This document shows, piece after piece, positions 35,336 to 44,502 of a DNA stretch of 64,000 bases (the stretch's first letter is position 1; every line of letters begins with the position of its first letter). Location: NCBI GenBank assembly GCA_947463325.1, contig CANHQT010000004.1:1-64000 (forward strand), in the 5' to 3' direction. Both the position numbers and the translations under genes were made by a program. The DNA is from Sphingomonadaceae bacterium (lineage in GTDB: Bacteria > Pseudomonadota > Alphaproteobacteria > Sphingomonadales > Sphingomonadaceae). The notes beneath the pieces are model-generated. The model searched no databases. It worked only from the letters and a program-made list of their open reading frames with translations, and was not told the DNA's origin.

Positions 35336-36363
35336 TGCGCCGAGCCATCGCCATGGCGGCGCTGGCATTTGGCGCTCCCCTGCTTTCGGGCTGCGTTGCA
35401 GCTGCCCTTCCGGCACTGGCTGCTGGTGCGATGGTGCGCTCGCAAAGCGATGGCAAAGACCATGAGGGGAAGGCGCACGTCACACCGGCGCCCACCATTG
35501 TTGCGGCCACGCCTGCCCCTGAGCCTGCAGCAGCCAGCTTTGCGGCGCCGGTACGCGAGACAATCATCCTACCGCCCCCGCCTGCAGGAGCCCCGCAACC
35601 CGCGCCAGTCATCGCCATGGTGCCGACCCAGCCCCGTGCGCCTGCCCCGGCTGCGCGTCCGGTGCAGGGTCCGCCTGCTCCGGAGCGCGTGACCGCCCTT
35701 CCAGAGCCAGCGCCGGAGTTGCCAGCTGCAGCCCCATCGCGGACCATGACTGTCATGGCCGGTGCGCCGTTCGATGGCGGATTCAGCGATTTCTTGAGCT
35801 TTGCCCAACGGCAGATGCAACGCCGCGCCGAGGGAGAAAATCCCACATCAGTGGTGCTCGTTCGCAACTTTTCGCTCGACCGACCCGAATATGTCGCATG
35901 CGGGGATCGTCCGCTTGCGGTGCTGATCGACCTCGACGATGCCGTATTGGGTTCGGAGCCAGTCATCGGCGATGCGCCAACCGGCTGGCAAGGGAGCGCG
36001 GGACTTTCATCGGGACTGGATCGATTGCGGACCGCTGGCGTCGCCATCCTGTGGATGACGGATGCGCCCTTCTATCAGCTGGACGAGATCCGCACGCGTC
36101 TGCGCGAAACGGGCCTCGATACCGAGGGGCGCGATCCAGTCTACGCACAACGAGGGAACAGCGACCGCAAGCAGCTGCGCCGGCTCGATGCTGCAGCAGC
36201 CTGGTGCATCGTGGCCGCCGCCGGCGACCGGCAGGCGGACCTCGACGAAGTCTATGACTATCTGATCCGCCCAGAAGCGGCGGTTCAGCTCGACCGTCTA
36301 TGGGACCAAGGTTGGTTCATGACGCCCGCACCCATTCAACGCACGCCACCCGGTACAACCTGA
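35335..36363 (+). CDS. HAD-fold acid-phosphatase-like lipoprotein inside the CoA-transferase operon
   Basis: 342 aa. Signal peptide with lipobox LLSGC (Cys20), a long Pro/Ala-rich linker (about 45-140), then a HAD domain. Motif I is LIDLDDAVLG (Asp199 and Asp201), motif II WMTDAP, motif III SDRKQLRR and a final GDRQADLDEVYD. This order and spacing match lipoprotein e(P4)/class B-C acid phosphatases (DxDxT, then K...R, then GDNLxDF). Probably a periplasmic or outer-membrane-anchored phosphatase; substrate unknown. Starts at TGATG with the scoA stop and ends 33 bp before scoB. Confidence 0.82.
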   Translation: MRRAIAMAALAFGAPLLSGCVAAALPALAAGAMVRSQSDGKDHEGKAHVTPAPTIVAATPAPEPAAASFAAPVRETIILPPPPAGAPQPAPVIAMVPTQPRAPAPAARPVQGPPAPERVTALPEPAPELPAAAPSRTMTVMAGAPFDGGFSDFLSFAQRQMQRRAEGENPTSVVLVRNFSLDRPEYVACGDRPLAVLIDLDDAVLGSEPVIGDAPTGWQGSAGLSSGLDRLRTAGVAILWMTDAPFYQLDEIRTRLRETGLDTEGRDPVYAQRGNSDRKQLRRLDAAAAWCIVAAAGDRQADLDEVYDYLIRPEAAVQLDRLWDQGWFMTPAPIQRTPPGTT

Positions 36364-36396
36364 CTCTCCCCCGCCCACATATCCAAGAGGAACATC

Positions 36397-37032
36397 ATGC
36401 CCTGGACCCGCGACGACATGGCCGCCCGCGCCGCGCAGGAATTGCGCAACGGATACTATGTGAATCTGGGCATCGGCATCCCGACGCTGGTCGCCAACCA
36501 CATCCCGGCGGGCATGACCGTTACGCTGCAGAGCGAGAACGGGATGCTGGGCATCGGCCCATTTCCCTTTGAGGGCGAGGAGGACGCGGACCTCATCAAC
36601 GCCGGCAAACAGACGATCAGCGAGCTGCCGCAGAGCGCCTATTTCGACAGCGCCGCATCCTTTGCGATGATCCGCGGCGGGCATATCGACCTGACCGTGC
36701 TCGGCGCGATGGAAGTCGCAGAGAATGGCGACATCGCCAACTGGATGGTGCCGGGCAAGATGATCAAGGGCATGGGCGGCGCGATGGATCTGGTCGCGGG
36801 CGTCAAGAAGATCATCGTGGTGATGGAACATTGCGCCAAGGACGGCAGCCCCAAATTCATCCCCGCCTGCACCCTGCCGCTGACCGGCCGTAACGTTGTC
36901 GACATGATCATCACCGATCTTGCGGTGTTCCAGCGGCCCGACCATGCGAGCCCGTTCAGGCTGATCGAGCTGGCACCGGGCATCAGCGCCGAGGAAGTCC
37001 GGGCAAAGACGACCGCACATTATGAGGGCTGA
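36397..37032 (+). CDS. scoB: CoA-transferase subunit B (3-oxoacid / succinyl-CoA type)
   Basis: 211 aa. The catalytic glutamate is Glu47 in [12 protein letters not shown], which forms the glutamyl-CoA thioester; [13 protein letters not shown] precedes it and [14 protein letters not shown] and [16 protein letters not shown] follow. Complements the A subunit at 34628-35335. An AAGAGGAAC ribosome site lies before the ATG. Confidence 0.94.
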   Translation: MPWTRDDMAARAAQELRNGYYVNLGIGIPTLVANHIPAGMTVTLQSENGMLGIGPFPFEGEEDADLINAGKQTISELPQSAYFDSAASFAMIRGGHIDLTVLGAMEVAENGDIANWMVPGKMIKGMGGAMDLVAGVKKIIVVMEHCAKDGSPKFIPACTLPLTGRNVVDMIITDLAVFQRPDHASPFRLIELAPGISAEEVRAKTTAHYEG

Positions 37033-37063
37033 AGGGCGGCCCTGATCGAGGAAGCACGCTGCC

Positions 37064-37765
37064 ATGACCTATCGCCTGATCACCGCCAATCGCAACTACT
37101 CCAGCTGGTCGCTGCGTCCCTGGGTGCTGATGAAAATGCTGGGCATCGATTTCACCGACGAGGTGCGCCCGTTCGAGGCCGAGGTGAATTATGCCGCCTT
37201 CCGCGCCTTTTCCCCCACCGGGCAGGTTCCGGCGCTGATCGAGACGCTAGCCGACAGCAGCGAGCGAACCGTGTGGGATTCGCTCGGCATCGTGCTCTAC
37301 CTCGCGGAACGGCATGAAGGCGTGTGGCCGACGGACGAGGCGGCGCGCGCCTTTGCGATGTGCGCGGTGACCGAAATGCACGCAGGCTTTGCCACGCTGC
37401 GCAGCGCCTGCACGATGAATGTCGGCGTGCGCGTCCAGCCGGTGGTGCCCGGCGTTGCCCTACGCAAGGACATCGACCGGCTGCGCGAGCTGTGGGAAGA
37501 GGGGCTGGACCGGTTCGGTGGACCTTTCCTGGCAGGCGCGAAGTTCACCGCCATCGACGCATTTTATGCGCCGGTCGCCTATCGCGTGCGCACCTACGGG
37601 CTCGACATGGGACCGACAGGCATGGCCTGGGTCGAGCGGATGCTGGCGCTGCCCGCGATGCGCGAATGGGAGGAAGCGGCGCTGAAGGAGCGGTGGCGCG
37701 AGGAAAGCCACGAGGCCGAGCTGCACGCCGCCGGGCGGGTCATCGCGGATTACCGGTCGGGTTGA
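37064..37765 (+). CDS. Glutathione S-transferase family protein
   Basis: 233 aa. N-terminal thioredoxin-fold domain with a Ser-type start NRNYSSWSLRPWVLMKMLGI, the cis-Pro loop FSPTGQVPALIE, and a Glu/Ser glutathione contact in VWDSLGIVLYLAER; all-helical C-terminal domain. Resembles the YfcF/maleylacetoacetate isomerase-like GST group. Substrate unknown. 31 bp downstream of scoB. Confidence 0.9.
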   Translation: MTYRLITANRNYSSWSLRPWVLMKMLGIDFTDEVRPFEAEVNYAAFRAFSPTGQVPALIETLADSSERTVWDSLGIVLYLAERHEGVWPTDEAARAFAMCAVTEMHAGFATLRSACTMNVGVRVQPVVPGVALRKDIDRLRELWEEGLDRFGGPFLAGAKFTAIDAFYAPVAYRVRTYGLDMGPTGMAWVERMLALPAMREWEEAALKERWREESHEAELHAAGRVIADYRSG

Positions 37766-37808
37766 AATCATGATAGCGTCCGCCCCGTTGCGACAAGGGG
37801 AGGATGCC

Positions 37809-38195
37809 ATGTCGGCAATCAGTGATGCGCCACCGGTCTGTTTCATCCTGACCGCGGACAGGGAAAAGGCGAAGATATTCTACGGCGGGACGCTCGGCCT
37901 CAGGCAAACCGGCGATGATCCCTATGCGACGAGCTACGATCTTGGCGGGACTTTGCTGAGGCTAACCAGCGTGGAGGGCCATGTGGCCGGGCCGCATACG
38001 GTGATCGGCTGGATCGTTCCGGACGTGTCAGCAGCAGTCGCCGACCTCAAGGCGCGGGGGGTTACATTCTGCATCTATGAAGGGTTCGGGCAGGATGCCG
38101 ACGGGGTGTGGAGCGATCCGGGATCGGGGACCAAGATCGCCTGGTTCAACGACCCAGAGGGAAACAATCTGAGCCTGACGCAGCTGCCGCGCTGA
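37809..38195 (+). CDS. VOC family protein (glyoxalase/bleomycin-resistance fold)
   Basis: 128 aa, single pair of beta-alpha-beta-beta-beta modules. Features: FILTADREKAKIFYGGTLGLRQ at the N-terminus, and PGSGTKIAWFNDPEGNNLSLTQ at the C-terminus with the conserved Asp-Pro-Glu-Gly-Asn. Family members are metal-dependent isomerases, dioxygenases or drug-binding proteins. The ATG at 37809 has a GGGGAGG ribosome site. Its TGA stop abuts the reversed stop of crtZ (TGATCA). Confidence 0.87.
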   Translation: MSAISDAPPVCFILTADREKAKIFYGGTLGLRQTGDDPYATSYDLGGTLLRLTSVEGHVAGPHTVIGWIVPDVSAAVADLKARGVTFCIYEGFGQDADGVWSDPGSGTKIAWFNDPEGNNLSLTQLPR

Positions 38196-38708
38196 TCAGA
38201 CGGAATCGCGCAGTCGGGTGCGGCCTTCGGCGAGCTGACGTTTGAGGTCGGCCTTCAGCGCCTCAGGCGAACGGGCAATGAGGAAACCGAAGCTGACCCC
38301 GCCTTCGCGGCTTTCGGTGGCGTGATGCAGCTTGTGCGCCTGCACCAGACGCTTGGCGTAGCCCGATTTCGGTACCCAGCGGAAATAGCGCTGGTGGACG
38401 AGGCCGTCGTGCGCGAGCGTGTAAAGGATGCCGTAGCCGAGGATGCCGATGCCGATGTAGGTAGCCGGTTCCCAAGCGGATGCGCCCGCGACCAGCGGAC
38501 TGCCAAGCATGAACATCGAAATGCTCATCGCCGCGCCGACCACGGCGTAAAGGTCATTCTTTTCCAACACGCCATCATGGCGTTCGTGGTGATCGCGGTG
38601 CCAGCCCCAGCCCCAGCCGTGCATGATATATTTGTGGCTGACCCAAGCGACGCCTTCCATGGCGGCGATGGTCGCAATGATGATGGCGATGGCGACAAGC
38701 GGGTGCAT
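38196..38708 (-). CDS. crtZ: Beta-carotene hydroxylase (CrtZ-type, fatty acid hydroxylase superfamily)
   Basis: 170 aa membrane di-iron hydroxylase. All eight-plus His ligands are in CrtZ arrangement: HKYIMH (25-30), HRDHHERH (37-44), HDGLVHQRYF and HKLHHA. Hydroxylates C3 of the beta-ionone rings to zeaxanthin. The C-terminal GGVSFGFL and the 170-residue length match CrtZ. No other carotenoid gene is nearby, so it stands apart from a crt cluster. The ATG at 38708 is chosen; it diverges from leuC over about 80 bp. Confidence 0.9.
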   Translation of the reverse strand: MHPLVAIAIIIATIAAMEGVAWVSHKYIMHGWGWGWHRDHHERHDGVLEKNDLYAVVGAAMSISMFMLGSPLVAGASAWEPATYIGIGILGYGILYTLAHDGLVHQRYFRWVPKSGYAKRLVQAHKLHHATESREGGVSFGFLIARSPEALKADLKRQLAEGRTRLRDSV

Positions 38709-38789
38709 GGCGGCGATATAGGTCGAAACCCGCCGCAAGAACAGGGGCGCTTGCACTGATCGACCCGGCGCGGCATGGCAATTTTCAAT

Positions 38790-40220
38790 ATGTCTGCCCC
38801 ACGCACCTTGTACGAAAAAATCTGGGATGCCCATGTTGTCGCGCAGCGCGACGATGGCACCTGCCTTGTCTTCATTGACCGGCACCTGGTCCATGAGGTG
38901 ACCAGCCCGCAGGCCTTTGCCGGGCTGAAGGCGAACGGGCGGCGCGTACGCCGGCCTGACCTGACGCTCGCCGTCCCTGACCATAATCTGCCGACCACGC
39001 CGCGCCTCGACGCGGGCGGGAGGCCCATCCCCATTGCGGACAGCGAGAGCGCGGCACAGCTCGCTGCGCTGGAGGCCAATGTCGCCGAATTCGGCGTGCC
39101 CTACATCCCCGCGACCGACGTGCGGCAGGGCATTGTCCATGTCATCGGCCCCGAGCAGGGCTTTACCCTGCCCGGCCTGACCATGGTGTGCGGCGATAGC
39201 CATACCGCCGCGCATGGCGCGCTGGGCGCGCTCGCATTCGGCATCGGCACCAGCGAGGTCGAACATGTGCTTGGCACGCAGACGCTGTGGCTCGCCCCGT
39301 CCAAGACCATGGCGGTCGAGGTGAATGGCGACCTGCCACCCGGCGTCACCCCCAAGGATGTGGTGCTGCACATCATCGGGACAATCGGCACAGCGGGCGG
39401 CACCGGCCATGTCATCGAATTCATGGGATCGACAATCCGCGCCATGAGCATCGAGGGGCGGCTGACGGTCAGCAACATGGCGATCGAAGGCGGTGCGCGT
39501 GCCGGCCTGATCGCGCCCGACGAGACGACATTCGCCTATCTGAAGGGCCGGCCGATGGCGCCACAGGGCGCGGCGTGGGATGCGGCGGTCGATTACTGGC
39601 GCACCCTGCCAAGCGATGCGGGGGCACGGTTCGACCGGCATGTGCGGATCGATGCCGCGGACATCGCACCGAGCGTGACCTGGGGCACTTCACCCGAAGA
39701 TGTCGTGCCGATCACCGGCGCGGTGCCCGATCCGGCGAGCTTTGCCGACCCGTCCAAGCAGGAGGCGGCGCAAAAGAGCCTCGATTACATGGGCCTCACC
39801 CCCGGCACGCCGATGGCAGAGGTCGAGGTGCAGAACATCTTCATCGGTAGCTGCACCAACAGCCGCATCGAGGATCTGCGTGCCGCCGCCGCAGTCCTGC
39901 ACGGGCGGCGCAAGGCGGATAATGTCCGCTGGGCGATCGTCGTCCCCGGATCGGGGCTGGTCAAGCGACAGGCCGAGGAAGAGGGGCTGGACCGCATCTT
40001 CACCGAAGCGGGCTTCGAATGGCGGGAACCGGGCTGTTCTGCCTGCCTCGGCATGAACCCCGACAAGGTGCCAGCAGGCGAACGCTGTGCCTCCACCAGC
40101 AACCGCAACTTCGTCGGCCGGCAGGGACCGGGGAGCCGGACGCACCTGCTCTCCCCCGCAATGGCAGCAGCAGCGGCGGTGACGGGGCGGCTGACCGATG
40201 TGCGGGAGCTGGCGCGATGA
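38790..40220 (+). CDS. leuC: 3-isopropylmalate dehydratase large subunit
   Basis: 476 aa. Catalyses isomerisation of 2- to 3-isopropylmalate in leucine synthesis with LeuD. [4Fe-4S] cysteines are in [13 protein letters not shown] and in [40 protein letters not shown] is conserved. The start at 38790 ([15 protein letters not shown]) matches the family; an ATG at 38775 would add five residues, and neither has a strong ribosome site. ATGA overlap with leuD. Confidence 0.95.
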   Translation: MSAPRTLYEKIWDAHVVAQRDDGTCLVFIDRHLVHEVTSPQAFAGLKANGRRVRRPDLTLAVPDHNLPTTPRLDAGGRPIPIADSESAAQLAALEANVAEFGVPYIPATDVRQGIVHVIGPEQGFTLPGLTMVCGDSHTAAHGALGALAFGIGTSEVEHVLGTQTLWLAPSKTMAVEVNGDLPPGVTPKDVVLHIIGTIGTAGGTGHVIEFMGSTIRAMSIEGRLTVSNMAIEGGARAGLIAPDETTFAYLKGRPMAPQGAAWDAAVDYWRTLPSDAGARFDRHVRIDAADIAPSVTWGTSPEDVVPITGAVPDPASFADPSKQEAAQKSLDYMGLTPGTPMAEVEVQNIFIGSCTNSRIEDLRAAAAVLHGRRKADNVRWAIVVPGSGLVKRQAEEEGLDRIFTEAGFEWREPGCSACLGMNPDKVPAGERCASTSNRNFVGRQGPGSRTHLLSPAMAAAAAVTGRLTDVRELAR

Positions 40221-40816
40221 CCCCCGTTTCCACCATCAGCGGCGGCGCCATTCCTTGGGGCGCGAAGAATGTCGATACGGACATCATCATTCCGGCGCGC
40301 TGGCTGAAAACAGTCAGCCGCGAGGGGCTGGGCAAGGGCGCGTTCGAGAGCGTGCGTGCCAGCCAAGGCAATGTGATCGATGCCGGGGTTGCCGCGGGGG
40401 CGAGCATCCTGATCGCAGGCGACAATTTCGGTTGCGGGTCGAGCCGCGAACACGCGGCCTGGGCGATGCTCGACCTCGGCCTCACGGCAGTGATCGCGCC
40501 TTCATTTTCCGACATATTCTCCGGCAACGCGTTCAAAAACGGGCTGCTGGCTGTGGAATTGCCACAAGAGGCGATCGACCGTCTGATGGTGGTGGCAGGC
40601 GAAGGCCAGCCGGTGACCATCGACCTTGAAAACCAGGTGGTGACGACGCCCTATCAGGACCGTTTCACATTCCACATCGACCCGTTCCGCAAGATGTGCC
40701 TGATGCAAGGACTGGACGAGATCGGCCTGACGCTGGCCGAAGGGAATGCCATCAACGCCTATGAAGCCCGGCGCGGAGCAGCTGAACCATGGCTGGTGCC
40801 GACCGGAGCGGCGTGA
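40217..40816 (+). CDS. leuD: 3-isopropylmalate dehydratase small subunit
   Basis: 199 aa. Typical swivelling domain with [14 protein letters not shown], the family motif [17 protein letters not shown], and [18 protein letters not shown]. Forms the heterodimer with LeuC. Starts in the ATGA overlap with leuC. LeuB is not in this window. A REP-like palindrome follows the stop. Confidence 0.96.
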   Translation: MTPVSTISGGAIPWGAKNVDTDIIIPARWLKTVSREGLGKGAFESVRASQGNVIDAGVAAGASILIAGDNFGCGSSREHAAWAMLDLGLTAVIAPSFSDIFSGNAFKNGLLAVELPQEAIDRLMVVAGEGQPVTIDLENQVVTTPYQDRFTFHIDPFRKMCLMQGLDEIGLTLAEGNAINAYEARRGAAEPWLVPTGAA

Positions 40817-40828
40817 TTTCGTTTGCCC

Positions 40829-40862
40829 GTCACCCTGAACTTGTTTCAGGGACCAGCATGAC
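40829..40862. repeat. REP-like palindromic intergenic element
   Basis: Between leuD and the next gene. The core inverted repeat CCCTGAA (40833-40839) and TTCAGGG (40845-40851) with a 5-nt loop is flanked by outer arms GTCA (40829-40832) and TGAC (40859-40862). This CCTGAAAC/GTTTCAGG unit is a common dispersed repeat in sphingomonad genomes (recalled). It could also weakly attenuate transcription from leuD into the downstream gene. Confidence 0.65.
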
Positions 40863-40889
40863 GAACAGGATAGAGAGGGAGAGAGATTG

Positions 40890-41888
40890 ATGCGCGCTTT
40901 GCTGTCCACCGCCGTTGGCGGGCCTGAGACTCTGGTGCTGGGCGAGCTGCCGGCGCCGGTGGCCGAAGCGGGATCGGTGGTGATCGATGTCCATGCCTGC
41001 GCGATCAATTTTCCGGACACGCTGATCATCGAAGACCGGTACCAGTTCAAGCCGCCGCGCCCGTTCGCGCCCGGCGGCGAGGTGGCAGGCGTGGTCAGCG
41101 CGGTCGGCGAGGGCGTGACGCACCTGAAGGTCGGGGACCGGGTGATCGCCGGATGCGGCAATGGCGGGCTCGCCGAGCAAGTCGCGACGCGGGCTTCCAA
41201 TGCCTATCTGCTGCCCGAGCAGTTTTCCTTTGCCGAAGGGTCGGCGCTGCTGATGACCTATGGCACGTCAATCCACGCGCTGGTCGACCGGGGCCGCATG
41301 AAGGCGGGTGAGACGCTGTTGGTGCTGGGTGCAGCGGGCGGCGTCGGCCTTGCTGCGGTCGAGATCGGCAAGGCGATGGGCGCACGCGTGATCGGCGCGG
41401 TATCGAGCGAGGAAAAGGCAGCGCTGGTGCGCGAGGCCGGCGCCGACGATTGCATCGTCTATCCGCAGCAGCCGTTCGACAAGGATCAGTCCAAGGCGCT
41501 GGCCGAGATGTTCAAGGCCGCGGTCGGCCCCAATGGCGCGGACGTCATCTATGACGCGGTGGGCGGCGATTATGCCGAGCCGGCGCTGCGCTCCATCGCC
41601 TGGGAAGGCCGTTTTCTGGTGGTCGGATTCCCCGCCGGCATCCCGCGCCTGCCGCTCAACCTGACTTTGCTCAAGAGCTGTGACGTGTGCGGGGTATTCT
41701 GGGGCGCCTTCACCATGCGCGAGCCGCAGCGCAACCGCGAGCATATCGCCCAGCTGTTCCGCTGGTGGGAGGAAGGCAAGATCGCGCCGCGCGTCACCGG
41801 CACCTACCCGCTGGAACGCGCCGGCGAGGCGATTGCCGCGCTCGGCGAACGGCGGGCGGCAGGCAAGCTGGTGGTGACGGTGCGGTGA
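40890..41888 (+). CDS. NADPH:quinone oxidoreductase family protein (MDR superfamily)
   Basis: 332 aa, zinc-free medium-chain reductase. N-terminal GroES-like domain with DVHACAINFPDTLIIEDRYQ and PGGEVAGVV; nucleotide loop LGAAGGVGLAAVEIGKAMGARV; no zinc ligands. Fits QOR-like enoyl or quinone reductases using NADPH. A purine-rich GAGAGGGAGAG ribosome site lies before the ATG at 40890. Ends at a UUCG terminator hairpin. Confidence 0.9.
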   Translation: MRALLSTAVGGPETLVLGELPAPVAEAGSVVIDVHACAINFPDTLIIEDRYQFKPPRPFAPGGEVAGVVSAVGEGVTHLKVGDRVIAGCGNGGLAEQVATRASNAYLLPEQFSFAEGSALLMTYGTSIHALVDRGRMKAGETLLVLGAAGGVGLAAVEIGKAMGARVIGAVSSEEKAALVREAGADDCIVYPQQPFDKDQSKALAEMFKAAVGPNGADVIYDAVGGDYAEPALRSIAWEGRFLVVGFPAGIPRLPLNLTLLKSCDVCGVFWGAFTMREPQRNREHIAQLFRWWEEGKIAPRVTGTYPLERAGEAIAALGERRAAGKLVVTVR

Positions 41889-41894
41889 GGCGCG

Positions 41895-41914
41895 GCCTCC
41901 CCTTCGGGGGAGGC
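41895..41914. terminator. Bidirectional terminator hairpin with TTCG loop
   Basis: A perfect 8-bp stem (41895-41902 with 41907-41914) capped by the very stable TTCG tetraloop lies between the convergent quinone-reductase and nitroreductase genes. On the plus strand it is followed by GTTATT, a weak U-tract. Confidence 0.7.
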
Positions 41915-41915
41915 G

Positions 41916-42608
41916 TTATTCGTGCCAGCTTACCACTTCATTGAGCGGAGCACGGTCGACCGGGAAGTTATTGACCGGGGCGTCCGTGTCCCGCCAGCCA
42001 ATGGCGAGGCCGGAATAGATAATCTGTTCATCGTCGAGGCCGAGATGGTCACGCACGGTCTTGCCATAGACTGACCATGCCTCCTGCGGGCAGCTATCCA
42101 GCCCCGCTTCGCGCAGGAGAAGCATCACCGATTGCAGCCAGATGCCCATGTCCGCCCATTGCGGCGGGCCCATGAATTTGGGGCAGTGCACGAACAGCAC
42201 CACCGGCGCGCCAAAGCCGGTGAAGTTGGCGGCCATCGCCTTGGCCCGTGCGTCGCGATCTTCGCGCGCGATGCCGAGCGCGGCATACATGGCGTGGGCG
42301 ACCCCATAGCGGCGGGCCATCCACGGGTCGGCGAGCGGTTCGGGATAGATTTGATATTCGGGTTGCAGCCCCATGATGCCCATCGCCTGCCGTTCCCCGA
42401 CCTTGGCGATCAGCGCGGCTAGCGACGCGCCAGTGACCACGCTGACCATCCAGGGCTGGACATTGCCGCCCGATGGAGAGCGCTGTGCCTTTTCCAGAAT
42501 GGCGCGCAGCAGCGCGGGATCAACCGGCCGATCGGTATAGGCACGAATGGAGCGACGGGTGGCGATCGCTTCGCTGACACTGGTGGAGGGGCCAGGATTA
42601 TGGCTCAT
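41916..42608 (-). CDS. Nitroreductase family protein
   Basis: 230 aa. FMN-dependent oxidoreductase fold: TRRSIRAYTDRPVDPALLRAILEKAQRSPSGGNVQPW at the N-terminus (FMN phosphate contacts), then LDSCPQEAWSVYGKTVRDHLGLDDEQIIYSGLAIGWRD at the C-terminus. Reduces nitro groups or quinones with NAD(P)H; natural substrate unknown. Last gene of the seven-gene MoxR cluster, coupled by ATGA to the RDD gene. Confidence 0.9.
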   Translation of the reverse strand: MSHNPGPSTSVSEAIATRRSIRAYTDRPVDPALLRAILEKAQRSPSGGNVQPWMVSVVTGASLAALIAKVGERQAMGIMGLQPEYQIYPEPLADPWMARRYGVAHAMYAALGIAREDRDARAKAMAANFTGFGAPVVLFVHCPKFMGPPQWADMGIWLQSVMLLLREAGLDSCPQEAWSVYGKTVRDHLGLDDEQIIYSGLAIGWRDTDAPVNNFPVDRAPLNEVVSWHE

Positions 42609-43492
42609 TGAGGTTCCTCATATTTGTTGGCGCGGCGCTTGCCGAACAAGAGATCGCGCTCCATTCGCGCTTTGAGCTGGCGGTAATAGGCTGACAAGAA
42701 CTGTTCGTCATCGCCTGTGAGCGGGCGGCCGATCTTGGTCCGGATCGTATCGGCAACGGTGCGGCGAAGCGCGGTATCCCCCTGACGCAGCACGCGTTCC
42801 AGCTCCTGCAATTCATAGACACCATAGACGGCGAGCTCCGCAGGGGTGAACTGCGGTTCATCCGCCTGAGGATGCGCGGACGCACTGCCGATATCCGCCT
42901 GCATCTTTGAGCGGCGGGCCAGAACGACCCATGTGCCGCCGATGAGATCGCCCATGCGCATGCGGTCACGGTTGAACAGAAGGAAGCAGCTGAGGATCAG
43001 CGTCCATAGCAGCGCGAGCACCACGGTCGCGGTCGAAACCAGATCCTGTTCCGCACTGCCCGCAAGGAAAGCGAAGGGCAGGAATATTTCCATTTCGCGG
43101 ACCAGATTGCGGGCGACCACCGAAGAAACGGTGAGGCGACCACCATCGCGGGCGACCACACGGATGCCGACAAGGCGCTTGCCCGGCGTGGCGGCGCGTG
43201 GGCCCAGTTCAAAGGCAATGAACCAGAAATTGCGCAGCAGAAAGAAGCCAACGAGCCAGAGCGCCAGCGCCGCCTGGCCTGCCCCCCCAGGCAGGCCGAA
43301 GACAAGGATCAATGTGACCGCGAACAGGATGACAAGCATCAAGGTCAGATCGATCAACAGTGCGCTGAAGCGCAGGCCAGCGCTGGCGATCTCAAGCTGA
43401 AGGTCAATGCCCTCCGGCGTCACGAAGCGGCGCTGTTTCGCGTTGCGGCGCGCGGCCTGTCTCGCGGCACCGATAGCGGGCGCGGCGGTCAT
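42605..43492 (-). CDS. RDD family membrane protein
   Basis: 295 aa from the ATG at 43492. Three transmembrane segments in residues 40-180 bear the RDD pattern: R near FSALLIDL, TPGKRLVGIRVVARDGG and NRDRMRMGDLIGGTWVV. A hydrophilic C-terminal tail of about 90 residues is rich in charged helices. Role unknown; in MoxR clusters RDD proteins accompany the SpoIIM-like protein. Overlaps both neighbours by 4 bp. Confidence 0.9.
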   Translation of the reverse strand: MTAAPAIGAARQAARRNAKQRRFVTPEGIDLQLEIASAGLRFSALLIDLTLMLVILFAVTLILVFGLPGGAGQAALALWLVGFFLLRNFWFIAFELGPRAATPGKRLVGIRVVARDGGRLTVSSVVARNLVREMEIFLPFAFLAGSAEQDLVSTATVVLALLWTLILSCFLLFNRDRMRMGDLIGGTWVVLARRSKMQADIGSASAHPQADEPQFTPAELAVYGVYELQELERVLRQGDTALRRTVADTIRTKIGRPLTGDDEQFLSAYYRQLKARMERDLLFGKRRANKYEEPQ

Positions 43493-44502
43493 AACTGCGT
43501 ATCCCGAACCGTGTGGCGCGGCACATAGAAATAGGCGAGCCAGAAGGCGAGCATACCGCCGCCGACCGCAAAGCGCATCGGCATCGATTGCACCAGCTGG
43601 CGAGCAAACCCTTCGAGCAGGCCGGCACATAACAGCATGATGATGACGCCGAGCATGGCCGCCCCGCTCTGTTTGCCGGCATCGGCAGCGGCAGCGAGCC
43701 GATCCCGCGGGCCCGGAAAGGCAACGGCGGTGCCAATGCGAAGGCCGCAGGCACCGGCGAGGATAGCCGCGAACAATTCCGTGGTGCCATGGATCGAAAG
43801 CCAGGCAATGAAATCAGGCCCAAGGCCCGCGTCCCAGAAGACCGAGAGGAGCGCACCCAGCGGCAGCCCCTGGTAAAAGATCAGCATCATCGAAGGGACG
43901 CCAAAGGCGAAGCCCAGCGCATAGGCCGTGATCGATACCTGACTGTTGTGCGTGAACAGGAAGGTCGCAAAAATCGACAGGCCATCATGGTCAGGCTTGC
44001 CATAGACGGTTTCTCGCAAGGCCGCGGCGCTCGCGCCGGGTTCGCGCCCGCTGGCGAGTTCGGCGGGGATCAGCGCATGGAACCAGGCCGGATCATTGGC
44101 GACCAGCCACCAAGAGGCAGCGGTACCCAATGCTAGCAACAAGGCGATGATGATGGTTTCCCGCCATAGCGAGCGGACTGCGGCCGGCCAGCTGACGGCA
44201 AAGAAGCGCGCGAAACGAGCCAGACGGGATTCGCGCACGCCGTAGAGCAGGAAGTAGCCGCGCATCGACAATGCCTCGAGATAGGCGACGAGCGCAGCAT
44301 CGAGACTGGTCGCGCGGGCGAGACTGAGCGAGGAAAGGGTCGCGCGGTAGAGGCGCGGCAGCGCCAAAAGGTCCTCATCCGACAGGCGAGAGATTGAACC
44401 GCGTTCAAGCCGCTCGACCAACGCCTCGAACGCCTGCCAGTCGCCTTCGCGTTCACGGCGGAAGGCGGCAGTCGAGTAAGCGACAGAGGCGGACGCAGGC
44501 AT
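43489..44502 (-). CDS. Stage II sporulation protein M-like membrane protein
   Basis: 337 aa. A hydrophilic N-terminal 90 residues (FEALVERLERGSISRLSDEDLLALPRLYRATLSSLSLARA) then about five to six transmembrane segments. The SpoIIM/DUF95 motif is in FLFTHNSQVSITAYALGFAFGVPSMMLIFYQGLPLGAL and WLSIHGTTELFAAILAGACGL. The organism is not expected to sporulate; in Gram-negatives this family sits in MoxR loci and its function is unknown. The stop and start overlap the flanking genes. Confidence 0.9.
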   Translation of the reverse strand: MPASASVAYSTAAFRREREGDWQAFEALVERLERGSISRLSDEDLLALPRLYRATLSSLSLARATSLDAALVAYLEALSMRGYFLLYGVRESRLARFARFFAVSWPAAVRSLWRETIIIALLLALGTAASWWLVANDPAWFHALIPAELASGREPGASAAALRETVYGKPDHDGLSIFATFLFTHNSQVSITAYALGFAFGVPSMMLIFYQGLPLGALLSVFWDAGLGPDFIAWLSIHGTTELFAAILAGACGLRIGTAVAFPGPRDRLAAAADAGKQSGAAMLGVIIMLLCAGLLEGFARQLVQSMPMRFAVGGGMLAFWLAYFYVPRHTVRDTQL

